DNA of 18,362 nucleotides from JBEBBU01 sp041158225 (GCA_041158225.1 JBEBBU010000143.1:1-18362), one strand, 5' to 3'; shown: positions 7,507-15,443, counted from the stretch's first letter. Numbers and translations are program-made. Notes: a model not told the origin generated them from the letters alone.

Positions 7507-8367
7507 TCACTTGCCCAGAGGCCTGTTGAAATAACGGAAGAACTCGCTATCCGGTTCCAGCACCAGTGAATCGCCCTCATGCACCGATTCCCGGTAAGCC
7601 TGGAGACTGCGGTAGAAGGCATAGAAATCCTTGTCCTCGCCATACGCGCGGGCGTAAGTTTCAGCGGCAATCGCATCGCCCTCACCACGCTTGCTTTCCG
7701 CTTCACGGAAAGCATCAGCCAGGATCACCTCACGCTGACGGTCGGCATCAGCACGGATGCGCTCGGCAGCCTCAGCGCCTCTGGAGCGGAAGTCACGCGC
7801 CACCCTGGCACGCTCCGCTTCCATGCGGTGATACACCGATGAACTGACCTCACTGGGCAGATCCACGCGCATCACCCTGACATCCACAATCTGGATACCC
7901 AGAGCCTCAGCCACAGGACTGGCCGCCGCGATCAGCACATCACGGATCTGGCTGCGCTCGGCAGACACCAGTTCACGGATGGTACGCTTGCTGAACTCGT
8001 TACGCATGGCATCCTTGATGATCTGGTCAAGGCGCACATTGGCCTGTACCGAATCGCCGGACACCGTGGTGTAGTACTTGCTGACATCACGGATACGCCA
8101 TTTCACGAACGAATCCACAATCACATTCTTCTTTTCAGAAGTCAGGAAACGTTCAGGACGGGATTCCAGTGTCAGGATGCGGCTGTCAAACTTCTTGACG
8201 TTGTTGATCAGCGGCCACTTGAAATGCAGACCGGGAGCATAATCGGAAGCCACCACCTCGCCCAGACGGAAATTGATCGCCTTCTGGGTTTCACTGACGG
8301 TAAACACCGACATGGACAGCAGCACCGCAGCACCGCCTGCCAAACCTAACCATTTATTCTGGGCCAT
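7507..8367 (-). CDS. hflC: HflC, FtsH-associated SPFH/band 7 membrane protein
   Basis: HflC pairs with HflK in a large periplasm-facing cage that surrounds and modulates the FtsH protease in the inner membrane. The protein has 286 residues. An N-terminal signal anchor spans about residues 5-24 (WLGLAGGAAVLLSMSVFTVS), followed by an SPFH domain starting ETQKAINFRLGEVV and a long charged, alanine-rich coiled-coil stretch (about 180-245). The C-terminus ends EFFRYFNRPLGK. The hflK TAA and the hflC ATG share one base (TAATG), so the two are translationally coupled, consistent with fixed stoichiometry. A GGAGAG inside the end of hflK is the likely ribosome binding site. Confidence 0.97.
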   Translation of the reverse strand: MAQNKWLGLAGGAAVLLSMSVFTVSETQKAINFRLGEVVASDYAPGLHFKWPLINNVKKFDSRILTLESRPERFLTSEKKNVIVDSFVKWRIRDVSKYYTTVSGDSVQANVRLDQIIKDAMRNEFSKRTIRELVSAERSQIRDVLIAAASPVAEALGIQIVDVRVMRVDLPSEVSSSVYHRMEAERARVARDFRSRGAEAAERIRADADRQREVILADAFREAESKRGEGDAIAAETYARAYGEDKDFYAFYRSLQAYRESVHEGDSLVLEPDSEFFRYFNRPLGK

Positions 8368-9617
8368 TACTGCACTCTCCCATCGCGTCCGCGTCCTGTC
8401 ACCCGTGCAGCCTTGCCTGCAGCCTCATCGGCATCCATCCGCGCAGGCATGGCCTGCTGCGTACCCGTGCCGGCAGCAGCACTGTCGCCCTCATGGGCGT
8501 CATGCTCATGGCCATGGCGGTGACGGGGGCGATCCACTGGCAGATAGATGATATTGTTGCCCTTGTCGACATCCACCACCGTCAGGTGAGCCCTGCCCAG
8601 CACATCCTGCATGGTTTCCAGATAGAGACGCTCACGCGTCACTTCCGGTGCCTTCTGGTATTCATCCTGCAACTGGCTGAAGCGTGCCGCCTCACCCTTG
8701 GCGCGTGATACCACACGCTCACGATAGGCCTCCGACTCCTGCTGGAGACGCGAAGCCGCGCCGCGCGCCTTGGGCACCACTTCATTGGCATAGGCTTCCG
8801 CCTCATTCTTCAGACGCTGTTCATCTTCACGCGCCTTGATCGCATCCTCAAAAGCCGCCTGCACTTCCTCGGGAGGCTGGGCGTCCACCAGATTGACCGT
8901 AATCACGCGGATACCGCTACGATACTGGTCCAGTGCCTGCTGGATCTCGCTCTTGATGTCTTCCGCAATGCTGCTACGGCCCTCGGTGAGCACATAGTCC
9001 ATGGTGCTCTTGCCGATCACCGAACGCTCCGCACTCTCAGTAACCTGCTTCAGCGTACCCTCGGGATCCAGCATGTTGTAAATGTAATCACGGGCATCCT
9101 TGATCTGGTACTGGACCGCCAGACGCAGATCCACAATGTTTTCATCCTGGGTCAGCATCAGCGCTTCGCGCGGCACCGAACCATTGCTGCCATTATTGCT
9201 ATTGCCCTGAAGCTGGGAGCGGCCACCGGAACGGTAACCCACCTCGACAAAACGCTGCTGCTCAACATTCACCACCGTCACTGTTTCCAGTGGCGTAGGC
9301 AGATGCCAGTGTGGCCCTGGCAGCGTGGTCTCCAGATAGCGGCCAAAACGCGTCACCACGCCACGGTTACCTTCATCCACGATGTAGATACCGGTGAGTG
9401 CCCAGAGACCCAGCGCCGCCACCCCCACAGCGCCCAGCCAGCGTGCGCCCGCAACAGGATCACCGCCAGACTGTCCACCACCGCCAGCGCCACCGAAAAG
9501 ACCGCCAAGACGCGCCTGCAGGTTGCGCATGACATCGTCAAGGTCAGGCGGATTATCTTTCTGATCCCTGCCGCTCCAGGGATCCTTGCTGTTACCGCCC
9601 GGTTCATTCCAAGCCAT
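8367..9617 (-). CDS. hflK: HflK, FtsH-associated SPFH/band 7 membrane protein
   Basis: Partner of HflC in the FtsH-regulating complex. The 416-residue protein has a glycine-rich cytoplasmic N-terminus (MAWNEPGGNSKDPW, then DDVMRNLQARLGGLFGG), one membrane span at about residues 60-79, an SPFH domain starting VDEGNRGVVTRFGRYLETTL, and a coiled coil (KAREDEQRLKNEAEAYANEV region). The start at 9617 has AGGAGA 5 nt upstream. It follows hflX after a 93-bp gap with its own promoter candidate and leader hairpin. An oddity is a histidine cluster near the C-terminus (His366, 368, 370, 372, 375) within an otherwise low-complexity tail. Confidence 0.97.
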   Translation of the reverse strand: MAWNEPGGNSKDPWSGRDQKDNPPDLDDVMRNLQARLGGLFGGAGGGGQSGGDPVAGARWLGAVGVAALGLWALTGIYIVDEGNRGVVTRFGRYLETTLPGPHWHLPTPLETVTVVNVEQQRFVEVGYRSGGRSQLQGNSNNGSNGSVPREALMLTQDENIVDLRLAVQYQIKDARDYIYNMLDPEGTLKQVTESAERSVIGKSTMDYVLTEGRSSIAEDIKSEIQQALDQYRSGIRVITVNLVDAQPPEEVQAAFEDAIKAREDEQRLKNEAEAYANEVVPKARGAASRLQQESEAYRERVVSRAKGEAARFSQLQDEYQKAPEVTRERLYLETMQDVLGRAHLTVVDVDKGNNIIYLPVDRPRHRHGHEHDAHEGDSAAAGTGTQQAMPARMDADEAAGKAARVTGRGRDGRVQ

Positions 9618-9642
9618 GTGTTTCTCCTGTCCTCGTATTCAA

Positions 9643-9701
9643 GCTGCCAGCCAGGGGCAGCATTGCCGCGCAATTATCCCGTAAAACGCCCTGCGGTTCA
9701 A
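9643..9701 (-). promoter_or_regulatory. Sigma70-type promoter for hflK with 5'-leader hairpin
   Basis: On the minus strand: -35 TTGAAC (9696-9701), a 17-bp spacer and -10 GATAAT (9673-9678), near consensus. The start of transcription would fall at about 9666. Just downstream, gctgcc/ggcagc arms (9643-9648 and 9656-9661) form a 6-bp hairpin with a 7-nt loop at the 5' end of the transcript, which might stabilise it. This suggests that hflK-hflC-hisZ-purA can be transcribed independently of hfq-hflX. Confidence 0.6.
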
Positions 9702-9710
9702 AAAACCACA

Positions 9711-10994
9711 TCATGCCACCGGTTCCGCATCCGGATCAGGCGGCGCAAGCCACCCCAGCCGTATGGCTTCCCGGTCTGGCAGATCCAGTGTCATCTGCCA
9801 GCCGCCCTCCTCCAGAATGACCTCACTGACGATTCTGCCCTCACGAAACAGGCGCGCGTGCAACTGCCCTTCAGCAGGCCCGAGCTGCACCTGGTACAGA
9901 CTGCGTCTGCCCGACAGGCGTTCTTCCAGCAGCAGCCTGAGTTCATCCAGACCCGCTCCCGTCGCGGCAGACATCCACAGGCGTTCCGCCTGGCCTGCAG
10001 CATCGCGGTCGGTACGCACGACGGCTCCCTCTATCAGGTCAATCTTGTTATACACCAGCAGCTGCGGGACATCGACAGCACCAATGGTTTCCAGCACCTC
10101 CGTCACTGCCCGCAGACGCTCGTCAATATCAGGATCACTGGCGTCCACCACATGCAGGATCAGATCCGCCTCACAGGCCTCCTGCAGCGTCGACTGAAAA
10201 GCCGCCACCAGTTCATGCGGCAGATCACGCACAAAACCCACAGTATCTGCCAGCACCAGATCAAGACTGCCCACCCGCAGACGGCGCACGGTAGGATCCA
10301 GTGTGGCAAACAGCTGGTCAGCCGCAAACACGCCCGCTTCAGTCAGTGCATTGAACAGCGTGGATTTGCCGGCATTGGTATAACCCACCAGCCCTACGAC
10401 CGGCAGTTCAGCCCGTTTTCTGGCCTGACGCCCCTGATGACGCTGCTGCGCGACCTTTTCCAGACGCTTCTGGATCTGGCGGATACGGTTGGCCAGCAGG
10501 CGCTTGTCCGTTTCCAGCTGGGTTTCGCCAGGCCCACGCAGACCAATACCACCTTTCTGCCGTTCCAGATGAGTCCAGCCACGCACCAGGCGCGTGGAAA
10601 GATGACGCAGCTGCGCCAGCTCCACCTGCAGCTTGCCCTCGAAAGAGCGTGCTCTCTGCGCAAAAATATCCAGTATCAGCCCGGTGCGATCCACCACCCT
10701 GACATCCAGTGCCTTTTCGAGATTACGTTCCTGGCTGGGTGTCAGGGTATGATTGAACAGGACCAGACCAGCCTCGTGGGCACGCACCACGCTGGCCAGC
10801 TCTTCCAGTTTGCCGCTGCCAATGAAAGTCCGGGCATCAGGCGTACGCCAGCGCCCCAGAACCTCGTCCACAGTGACGGCACCAGCGGCCCTGGCGAGGA
10901 GCCTGAGCTCTTCCAGATCATCATCGCGTGAAGCGGATGTTCCCGCCATGTGCACGAGGACAGTGCGTTCTCCCGCGCCCGGACGATCAAACAA
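9711..10994 (-). CDS. hflX: Ribosome-associated GTPase HflX
   Basis: An Obg/HflX-family GTPase that binds the large ribosomal subunit and splits or rescues stalled ribosomes under stress. The 427 residues comprise the N-terminal HflX domain, with conserved ERNLEKALDVRVVDRTGLIL and RQKGGIGLRGPGETQLETD (146-163), then the G domain with P-loop GYTNAGKS (204-211), G3 DTVGF (250-254) and G4 NKID (316-319). I use the TTG at 10994 as start because the product then begins with FDRPGAGERTVLVH after the initiator, matching the family N-terminus (MFDRYDAGE in E. coli as I recall it). Only 5 bp separate it from the hfq stop, so coupled translation is likely. No strong Shine-Dalgarno is visible. Confidence 0.96.
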   Translation of the reverse strand: MFDRPGAGERTVLVHMAGTSASRDDDLEELRLLARAAGAVTVDEVLGRWRTPDARTFIGSGKLEELASVVRAHEAGLVLFNHTLTPSQERNLEKALDVRVVDRTGLILDIFAQRARSFEGKLQVELAQLRHLSTRLVRGWTHLERQKGGIGLRGPGETQLETDKRLLANRIRQIQKRLEKVAQQRHQGRQARKRAELPVVGLVGYTNAGKSTLFNALTEAGVFAADQLFATLDPTVRRLRVGSLDLVLADTVGFVRDLPHELVAAFQSTLQEACEADLILHVVDASDPDIDERLRAVTEVLETIGAVDVPQLLVYNKIDLIEGAVVRTDRDAAGQAERLWMSAATGAGLDELRLLLEERLSGRRSLYQVQLGPAEGQLHARLFREGRIVSEVILEEGGWQMTLDLPDREAIRLGWLAPPDPDAEPVA

Positions 10995-10999
10995 ACTGC

Positions 11000-11248
11000 T
11001 TATTCACCAGCAGCATCACCTTCTTCACCCCCATGCGGCACACGTACCTGACGTGAGGGCACAATGGTCGATATGGCATGTTTGTACACCATCTGGCTGA
11101 CTGTGTTCTTCAGCATGATGACATACTGGTCGAATGAATCGACCTTACCCTGCAGCTTGATACCATTGACCAGATAGATTGACACCGGCACATGCTCCTT
11201 GCGTAGCGTATTCAGGAACGGATCCTGCAGATTCTGGCCCTTGGACAT
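11000..11248 (-). CDS. hfq: RNA chaperone Hfq
   Basis: Hfq is a hexameric Sm-like chaperone that pairs small regulatory RNAs with mRNAs. The 82 residues begin MSKGQNLQDPFLNTLRKEHV and carry the proximal-face residues Gln8, Asp9 and Lys56 in the YKH motif (55-57). The Sm1 strand region reads VSIYLVNGIKLQGKVDSFDQ and Sm2 reads AISTIVPSR. The C-terminal tail is short and acidic (GGEEGDAAGE). AAGGAG 8 nt before the ATG at 11248 decides the start; the frame is open farther upstream but those residues are not Hfq-like. The gene lies directly before hflX, as in most gammaproteobacteria, but the gene before it is not miaA. No clear promoter was identified in the 102 bp upstream. Confidence 0.99.
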   Translation of the reverse strand: MSKGQNLQDPFLNTLRKEHVPVSIYLVNGIKLQGKVDSFDQYVIMLKNTVSQMVYKHAISTIVPSRQVRVPHGGEEGDAAGE

Positions 11249-11350
11249 TGTGATAACTCCTTGTTCTTCAATAAGACTGGGCACGCTTTCTCCCATGTAC
11301 CCCCCAACTTTATTCATTAAAACAGAAAGCTTTGGATTGCGCCATCAGCA

Positions 11351-11764
11351 TCACTGCATCAGGAAATCCGTAAAGTAGACATCCTTCAGCGCCTTGCCTG
11401 AGCCTGTGGTCTGTTTTAGCGCCTTCTTCATGGCTTCGAGTGCTTCACGGCGAATATGTTCCCGATCATCGGGTGTTGCCAGCGTATCCGGGTCACGATT
11501 GCTCAGCACCATGATCAGCTGGTCGCGAAACAGCGGTATATAACGCTTCAGCTTTTCCATGCTGGCCGGCTGGTCTGCCTTGAGCTGCACATCCACGCGC
11601 AGATAGTGCTTGCGCCCGACCAGATTGACGATCACGGCGTCCATGGCCAGATAAGGATTATCGCCCCCGCCACCCTCACCATGCCCCTCGGCACGCAGCT
11701 CCAGAGGCATGAGCAGAAGCATGGCCAGCAGCATCAACAGCGCCCGACTTTTTGTTCCTGTCAT
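11351..11764 (-). CDS. FliL-family protein with signal peptide
   Basis: The 137-residue protein has a hydrophobic N-terminus (residues 6-22) ending in LRA, with likely signal peptidase cleavage after Ala25. A glycine-rich linker (EGHGEGGGGDNPY) follows, then a FliL-type domain reading YLRVDVQLKA, a helix KLKRYIPLFRDQLIMVLSNR, a helix EHIRREALEAMKKAL and the typical end LKDVYFTDFLMQ. FliL proteins support the flagellar stator around the motor. This copy seems periplasmic rather than anchored by a long membrane helix, and no flagellar gene adjoins it. GGGAGGG just before the ATG at 11764 supports the start. It sits 102 bp upstream of hfq on the same strand, where miaA is usually found. Function by family resemblance only. 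Confidence 0.75.
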   Translation of the reverse strand: MTGTKSRALLMLLAMLLLMPLELRAEGHGEGGGGDNPYLAMDAVIVNLVGRKHYLRVDVQLKADQPASMEKLKRYIPLFRDQLIMVLSNRDPDTLATPDDREHIRREALEAMKKALKQTTGSGKALKDVYFTDFLMQ

Positions 11765-11798
11765 GAACCCTCCCTTCATCAGATTGTGCGGATTTCTC

Positions 11799-11807
11799 TG
11801 GTATAGT
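11799..11807 (+). promoter_or_regulatory. Extended -10 promoter candidate for nagZ
   Basis: TG-g-TATAGT at 11799-11807 matches the extended -10 pattern (TGnTATAAT with one mismatch), 36 bp before the nagZ ATG; no good -35 is present. The complementary strand reads TATACC here, so the divergent FliL-like gene may share this DNA as a weak -10. Confidence 0.4.
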
Positions 11808-11843
11808 TTAACCTGTAGCGACCATGAATGACTGATTTTTAAC

Positions 11844-12923
11844 ATGAATAATATGCGCCCCGCCATGGGCAGAGTATTGCTGGATCTGCCCGGTACCACG
11901 CTGGAGCAGAGCGACATACACAGGATCCGCCATCCCGAGTGTGCAGGACTGATCCTGTTCAGCCGCAATTTCCAGGACACGGCACAACTGTCGTCCCTGA
12001 TTCGTTCCGTCCGGGACCTACGGCCCGAACTGCTGATCGCCGTCGATCACGAGGGCGGCCGGGTACAGCGCTTCCGTCAGGGCTTCACCCGTCTGCCAGC
12101 GGCAGCGTGCTATGCCAGTGCCACCCTGGAGGATATCGAACATGCGGGCTGGCTGATGGCGGCGGAACTGCGTGCGGTGGGTGTCGATTTCAGTTTTGCC
12201 CCGGTGCTGGATGTGGACAGCGGCATCAGCGCCATCATTGGTGACCGCGCCTTTGCCACCGAACCTGAGCAGGTCAGCACACGCGCCCTGGCCTGGATGC
12301 GCGGCATGCACCGTGCCGGCATGGCGGCGACCGGCAAGCATTTTCCCGGCCACGGGGGGGTGGCGCTGGATTCGCACGAAAGCCTGCCAGTTGACGATCG
12401 CAGCCTGGAGGCACTACGCAGGCGCGACCTGCGGCCCTTTGCCGACCTGATCGCCGCCGGCATGGAAGCCGTCATGCCGGCCCATGTAGTCTACCCCGCT
12501 GTGGACAGACAGCCAGCGGGTTATTCCGCACGCTGGCTGCAGCAGGAACTGGTCGCCACCATGGGCTTCAGGGGCGCCATCTTTTCGGATGATCTGGGCA
12601 TGGCCGGCGCTGCCGGCGCCGGCAGCTATCCCGAACGCGCCAGCGCCGCCCTCAAGGCCGGCTGCCATGTGCTGCTGGTCTGCAACCAGCCCGCCGCCGC
12701 TGATGCGGTACTGGCCTGGCTGGAAACACAGCCTCCTGCCGCGCCAGAGCAGGGCGAACGGCTGCAGAGCATGCGTGGTCGCGGCACGCCCCTGACCCTG
12801 ACACAGCTGGCCAGCGATCCACTATGGCAGCAGACACATGACTGGCTGGAACAGCTGGCCCATGGCAAAGGCGGCGCCGGCACTGGCGCCATCGTCGGCG
12901 AAAAAGCACCGGAAACCCCATGA
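11844..12923 (+). CDS. nagZ: Beta-N-acetylhexosaminidase of peptidoglycan recycling
   Basis: A cytoplasmic glycoside hydrolase family 3 enzyme that removes N-acetylglucosamine from anhydromuropeptides during cell-wall recycling, and so influences AmpC-type beta-lactamase induction where that system exists. The 359 residues include DHEGGRVQRF (68-77), KHFPGHG (165-171), the Asp176/His178 dyad in DSHESLP thought to act as acid/base, and the nucleophile region FSDDLGM (Asp249/250). The first ATG at 11844 is used; the family pattern MGxVLLD suggests that the ATG at 11865 could be the true start, and neither has a clear Shine-Dalgarno. Its last four bases (ATGA) overlap the hpt start, so the two are coupled. 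Confidence 0.95.
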   Translation: MNNMRPAMGRVLLDLPGTTLEQSDIHRIRHPECAGLILFSRNFQDTAQLSSLIRSVRDLRPELLIAVDHEGGRVQRFRQGFTRLPAAACYASATLEDIEHAGWLMAAELRAVGVDFSFAPVLDVDSGISAIIGDRAFATEPEQVSTRALAWMRGMHRAGMAATGKHFPGHGGVALDSHESLPVDDRSLEALRRRDLRPFADLIAAGMEAVMPAHVVYPAVDRQPAGYSARWLQQELVATMGFRGAIFSDDLGMAGAAGAGSYPERASAALKAGCHVLLVCNQPAAADAVLAWLETQPPAAPEQGERLQSMRGRGTPLTLTQLASDPLWQQTHDWLEQLAHGKGGAGTGAIVGEKAPETP

Positions 12924-13483
12924 CAACACCGAACCCATCCCTGCTGCAGGAAATCACCCAGATCCACGAACAGGCAGAACTGCTGTTTGCAGAAGCCGAA
13001 GTCGAGGCCGCCATTGAGCGCCTGGCCACTGAAATCACCCCTGCACTGGCGGGCACGCACCCGGTGGTACTCACCGTGCTGAACGGCGGCATCATCTTTG
13101 CCGGCAAACTGCTGCCCAAACTCGCCTTCCCTCTGGAAATCGATGCCATCAATGCCAGCCGCTACCGCGGCGCCATCCAGGGCGGTGAGGTGGCGTGGCT
13201 GCTGCAGCCCTCCATTCCACTCAGCAACCGTGTGGTGCTGCTGCTGGACGATGTACTGGATGAGGGCATCACCCTGGCGGTCCTGCGCGACTGGTGTCTG
13301 GCACAGGGCGCCGCCCGGGTCGTCATTGCCGTTCTGGTGGAAAAGGAGCTGGGCCATGCAAAGCCCAGCCAGGCGGACTTTACCGGCCTGCACACCCCCA
13401 ACCGCTACCTGTATGGCTACGGCCTCGATTACAAGAAACAGTTACGCAACGCGCCCGGCATCTACGCCTGCCGCGATCTCTGA
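12920..13483 (+). CDS. hpt: Hypoxanthine-guanine phosphoribosyltransferase
   Basis: This enzyme transfers phosphoribose from PRPP to hypoxanthine or guanine to give IMP or GMP. The 187-residue protein has a type I phosphoribosyltransferase fold: the PRPP loop reads VVLLLDDVLDEGITL (105-119, acidic pair Asp110/Asp111), the first substrate loop LNGGIIFAG (54-62), the base-binding lysine region EKELGHAKP, and the aromatic stacking segment YGYGLDYKKQLRNAPGIY near the C-terminus. It overlaps nagZ by four bases and precedes mtnP by 27 bp. Next to mtnP its likely role is to capture hypoxanthine released from methylthioinosine. The preference between hypoxanthine and guanine cannot be read from sequence. 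Confidence 0.93.
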   Translation: MTTPNPSLLQEITQIHEQAELLFAEAEVEAAIERLATEITPALAGTHPVVLTVLNGGIIFAGKLLPKLAFPLEIDAINASRYRGAIQGGEVAWLLQPSIPLSNRVVLLLDDVLDEGITLAVLRDWCLAQGAARVVIAVLVEKELGHAKPSQADFTGLHTPNRYLYGYGLDYKKQLRNAPGIYACRDL

Positions 13484-13510
13484 TTCATCACCAGCAACCG
13501 GAACAGCAGC

Positions 13511-14251
13511 ATGAGCCTTTATGCAGTGATTGGTGGCACAGGACTTTGCCACCTCGAAGCCCTGACCAATGTCAGACAGGTCAGCGTGGATACCCCCTAT
13601 GGCGCCCCTTCATCCCCCCTGACCTACGGCCAGCTGGGCACACAGTCATGGGTATTTCTGGCCCGCCATGGTGATCCGCACCATATTCCGCCGCACGCCA
13701 TCAATTACCGCGCCAATCTGTGGGCACTGCGCGAAGCTGGCGTAGCCGGCGTCATTGCCGCGGCGGCGTCCGGCGGCATCCGCAGCGACATGGCACCCGC
13801 GGTGCTGGCCATCCCTGACCAGATCATTGACTACACCTGGGGGCGTGAACACACCCTGTATGCTGATGGCACACCACCAGTGGAACATACCGATTTCAGC
13901 TTTCCCTACCATGCCGGCCTCCGGTCAGGCCTGCTGCAGGCGGGCCAGCGCGCAGGCCTGGATCTGATTGATGGCGGTGTTTACGGCTGTACCCAGGGAC
14001 CACGCCTGGAAACCGTCGCCGAAATCCGCCGCATGGAGCGTGATGGCTGCGACCTGGTGGGCATGACCGGCATGCCCGAAGCCAGCCTGGCGCGTGAACT
14101 GGGACTACCCTATGCCAGCTGCGCCATCGTCGCCAACTGGGCAGCCGGCAAGGAAGACGGAGAGATCTCCATGGAGGAAATCATGGCACACCTCAAGACC
14201 GGCATGGCCCGCTTCGTCAGCCTGCTCCAGCACTTCGGCGGCCCAGCCTAG
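13511..14251 (+). CDS. mtnP: S-methyl-5'-thioinosine phosphorylase (MTAP/PNP family)
   Basis: A purine nucleoside phosphorylase-family enzyme; by its signature it probably splits methylthioinosine into hypoxanthine and methylthioribose-1-phosphate. The 246 residues carry the phosphate loop GGTG (8-11), RHG (52-54), YGCTQGPRLET (158-168) and GMTGMPEA (184-191). The base-specificity position reads VANWAAGK with Asn209 where methylthioadenosine phosphorylases have Asp; Asn at that site favours 6-oxopurines. The gene is the third of nagZ-hpt-mtnP, as near pseudomonad nagZ. Its TAG overlaps the oppositely directed ugd stop. A weak GGAAC lies 8 nt before the ATG. Plain methylthioadenosine phosphorylase activity is the alternative. 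The symbol is for the family. Confidence 0.88.
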   Translation: MSLYAVIGGTGLCHLEALTNVRQVSVDTPYGAPSSPLTYGQLGTQSWVFLARHGDPHHIPPHAINYRANLWALREAGVAGVIAAAASGGIRSDMAPAVLAIPDQIIDYTWGREHTLYADGTPPVEHTDFSFPYHAGLRSGLLQAGQRAGLDLIDGGVYGCTQGPRLETVAEIRRMERDGCDLVGMTGMPEASLARELGLPYASCAIVANWAAGKEDGEISMEEIMAHLKTGMARFVSLLQHFGGPA

Positions 14252-15414
14252 TCACTGCCAAACAGGTCTCGGGTATAGACCCTGTCAGCCACATCGGCAA
14301 GGTCAGCACTGAGGCGGTTGGCAATAATGATATCGGCCTGCTGCTTGAACAGGGCCAGATCATTCACCACGCGCGAATGAAAGAACTCCTCAGTGCCAAG
14401 GGCCGGCTCATAAACAATGACCGGTATGCCCTTGGCCTTGATGCGCTTCATGATGCCCTGGATGGATGAGGCGCGGAAATTGTCCGAACCACTCTTCATG
14501 ATCAGACGGTAAATACCGACCGTCTCCGGTTTGCGCCGGATCACACTGTCGGCAATGAAATCCTTGCGCGTACTGTTGGCATCGACAATAGCGCGGATCA
14601 GGTTATTGGGTACATCGTTGTAATTGGCCAGCAGCTGCTTGGTATCCTTGGGCAGACAGTAACCGCCATAGCCAAAGGACGGGTTGTTATAGTGGCCGCC
14701 AATGCGTGGATCCAGACTGACGCCTTCAATGATCTGGCGGCTGTCCAGACCATGAGTGGCAGCATAGGTATCCAGCTCGTTGAAATAGGCCACACGCATG
14801 GCCAGATAGGTATTGGCAAACAGCTTGATAGCCTCAGCCTCGGTGGATTCGGTAAACAGCACCGGAATATCCTGCTTTTCCGCACCTTCCTGCAACAGGC
14901 GTGCAAACACCTCGGCCCGGGCGGAACGCTCACCGACGATGATGCGCGAGGGATGCAGATTGTCGTACAGCGCCCGCCCCTCACGCAGGAACTCAGGTGA
15001 AAAGATGATGTTGTCGCACTGCATCTCCTGACGCAGCCTCGCGGTATAGCCCACCGGCACCGTCGACTTGATCACCATCACCGCATGCGGATTGATCGCC
15101 ATGACATCGCGCACTACCGCCTCAATGGAGCGGGTATTGAAATAATTGGTGTCGGAATCGTAGTCGGTAGGGGTAGCAATCACCACATATTCGGCACCGG
15201 CATAGGCCTGCTGCCGGTCCAGGGTAGCGGTAAAGTTCAGCGACCTGTGCTGCAGGAACTGCTCGATTTCGCTGTCAATGATCGGGGAAATCCGCTGGTT
15301 GAGCAGTTCCACCTTGTGCGCATCAATATCCAGTGCAACCACTTCATGCCGCTGCGCCAGCAGCATGGCATTGGAAAGACCTACATAACCGGTACCGGCA
15401 ATGGCAATTTTCAT
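14248..15414 (-). CDS. ugd: UDP-glucose 6-dehydrogenase
   Basis: This enzyme oxidises UDP-glucose to UDP-glucuronate with two NAD+, feeding capsule, exopolysaccharide or lipid A-sugar pathways. The 388 residues, the length of the E. coli enzyme, start MKIAIAGTGYVGLSNAMLLA with the NAD-binding GxGxxG at 7-12. Further signatures are SPEFLREGRALYDNLHPSRI (139-158), Lys197 and Asn201 in IKLFANTYLAMRVAYFNELD, and the catalytic Cys253 in FGYGGYCLPKDTKQL. The ATG at 15414 gives the exact family N-terminus, although no strong Shine-Dalgarno is seen. A sigma70-type promoter lies just upstream. The gene stands alone among non-polysaccharide genes, and its stop overlaps that of mtnP. Confidence 0.97.
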   Translation of the reverse strand: MKIAIAGTGYVGLSNAMLLAQRHEVVALDIDAHKVELLNQRISPIIDSEIEQFLQHRSLNFTATLDRQQAYAGAEYVVIATPTDYDSDTNYFNTRSIEAVVRDVMAINPHAVMVIKSTVPVGYTARLRQEMQCDNIIFSPEFLREGRALYDNLHPSRIIVGERSARAEVFARLLQEGAEKQDIPVLFTESTEAEAIKLFANTYLAMRVAYFNELDTYAATHGLDSRQIIEGVSLDPRIGGHYNNPSFGYGGYCLPKDTKQLLANYNDVPNNLIRAIVDANSTRKDFIADSVIRRKPETVGIYRLIMKSGSDNFRASSIQGIMKRIKAKGIPVIVYEPALGTEEFFHSRVVNDLALFKQQADIIIANRLSADLADVADRVYTRDLFGSD

Positions 15415-15443
15415 AAAATATCAGCAGTCCAGAACAAAACATC

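Noticed and set aside
7496..7510. Five-residue upstream extension of hisZ (GTG at 7510 or ATG at 7507)
   Set aside because: These codons overlap or abut the hflC stop and contain the Shine-Dalgarno of the ATG at 7495.
9303..10931. 542-residue plus-strand ORF opposite hflK and hflX
   Set aside because: Antisense to two well-conserved genes, with no recognisable domain and no ribosome site.
11249..11317. 23-residue N-terminal extension of Hfq
   Set aside because: AAGGAG sits just before the inner ATG at 11248, and Hfq proteins begin at MSKGQ; the extension has no Hfq similarity.
12626..13393. 255-residue minus-strand ORF across nagZ and hpt
   Set aside because: Antisense to two coupled genes with intact active-site motifs; no independent support.
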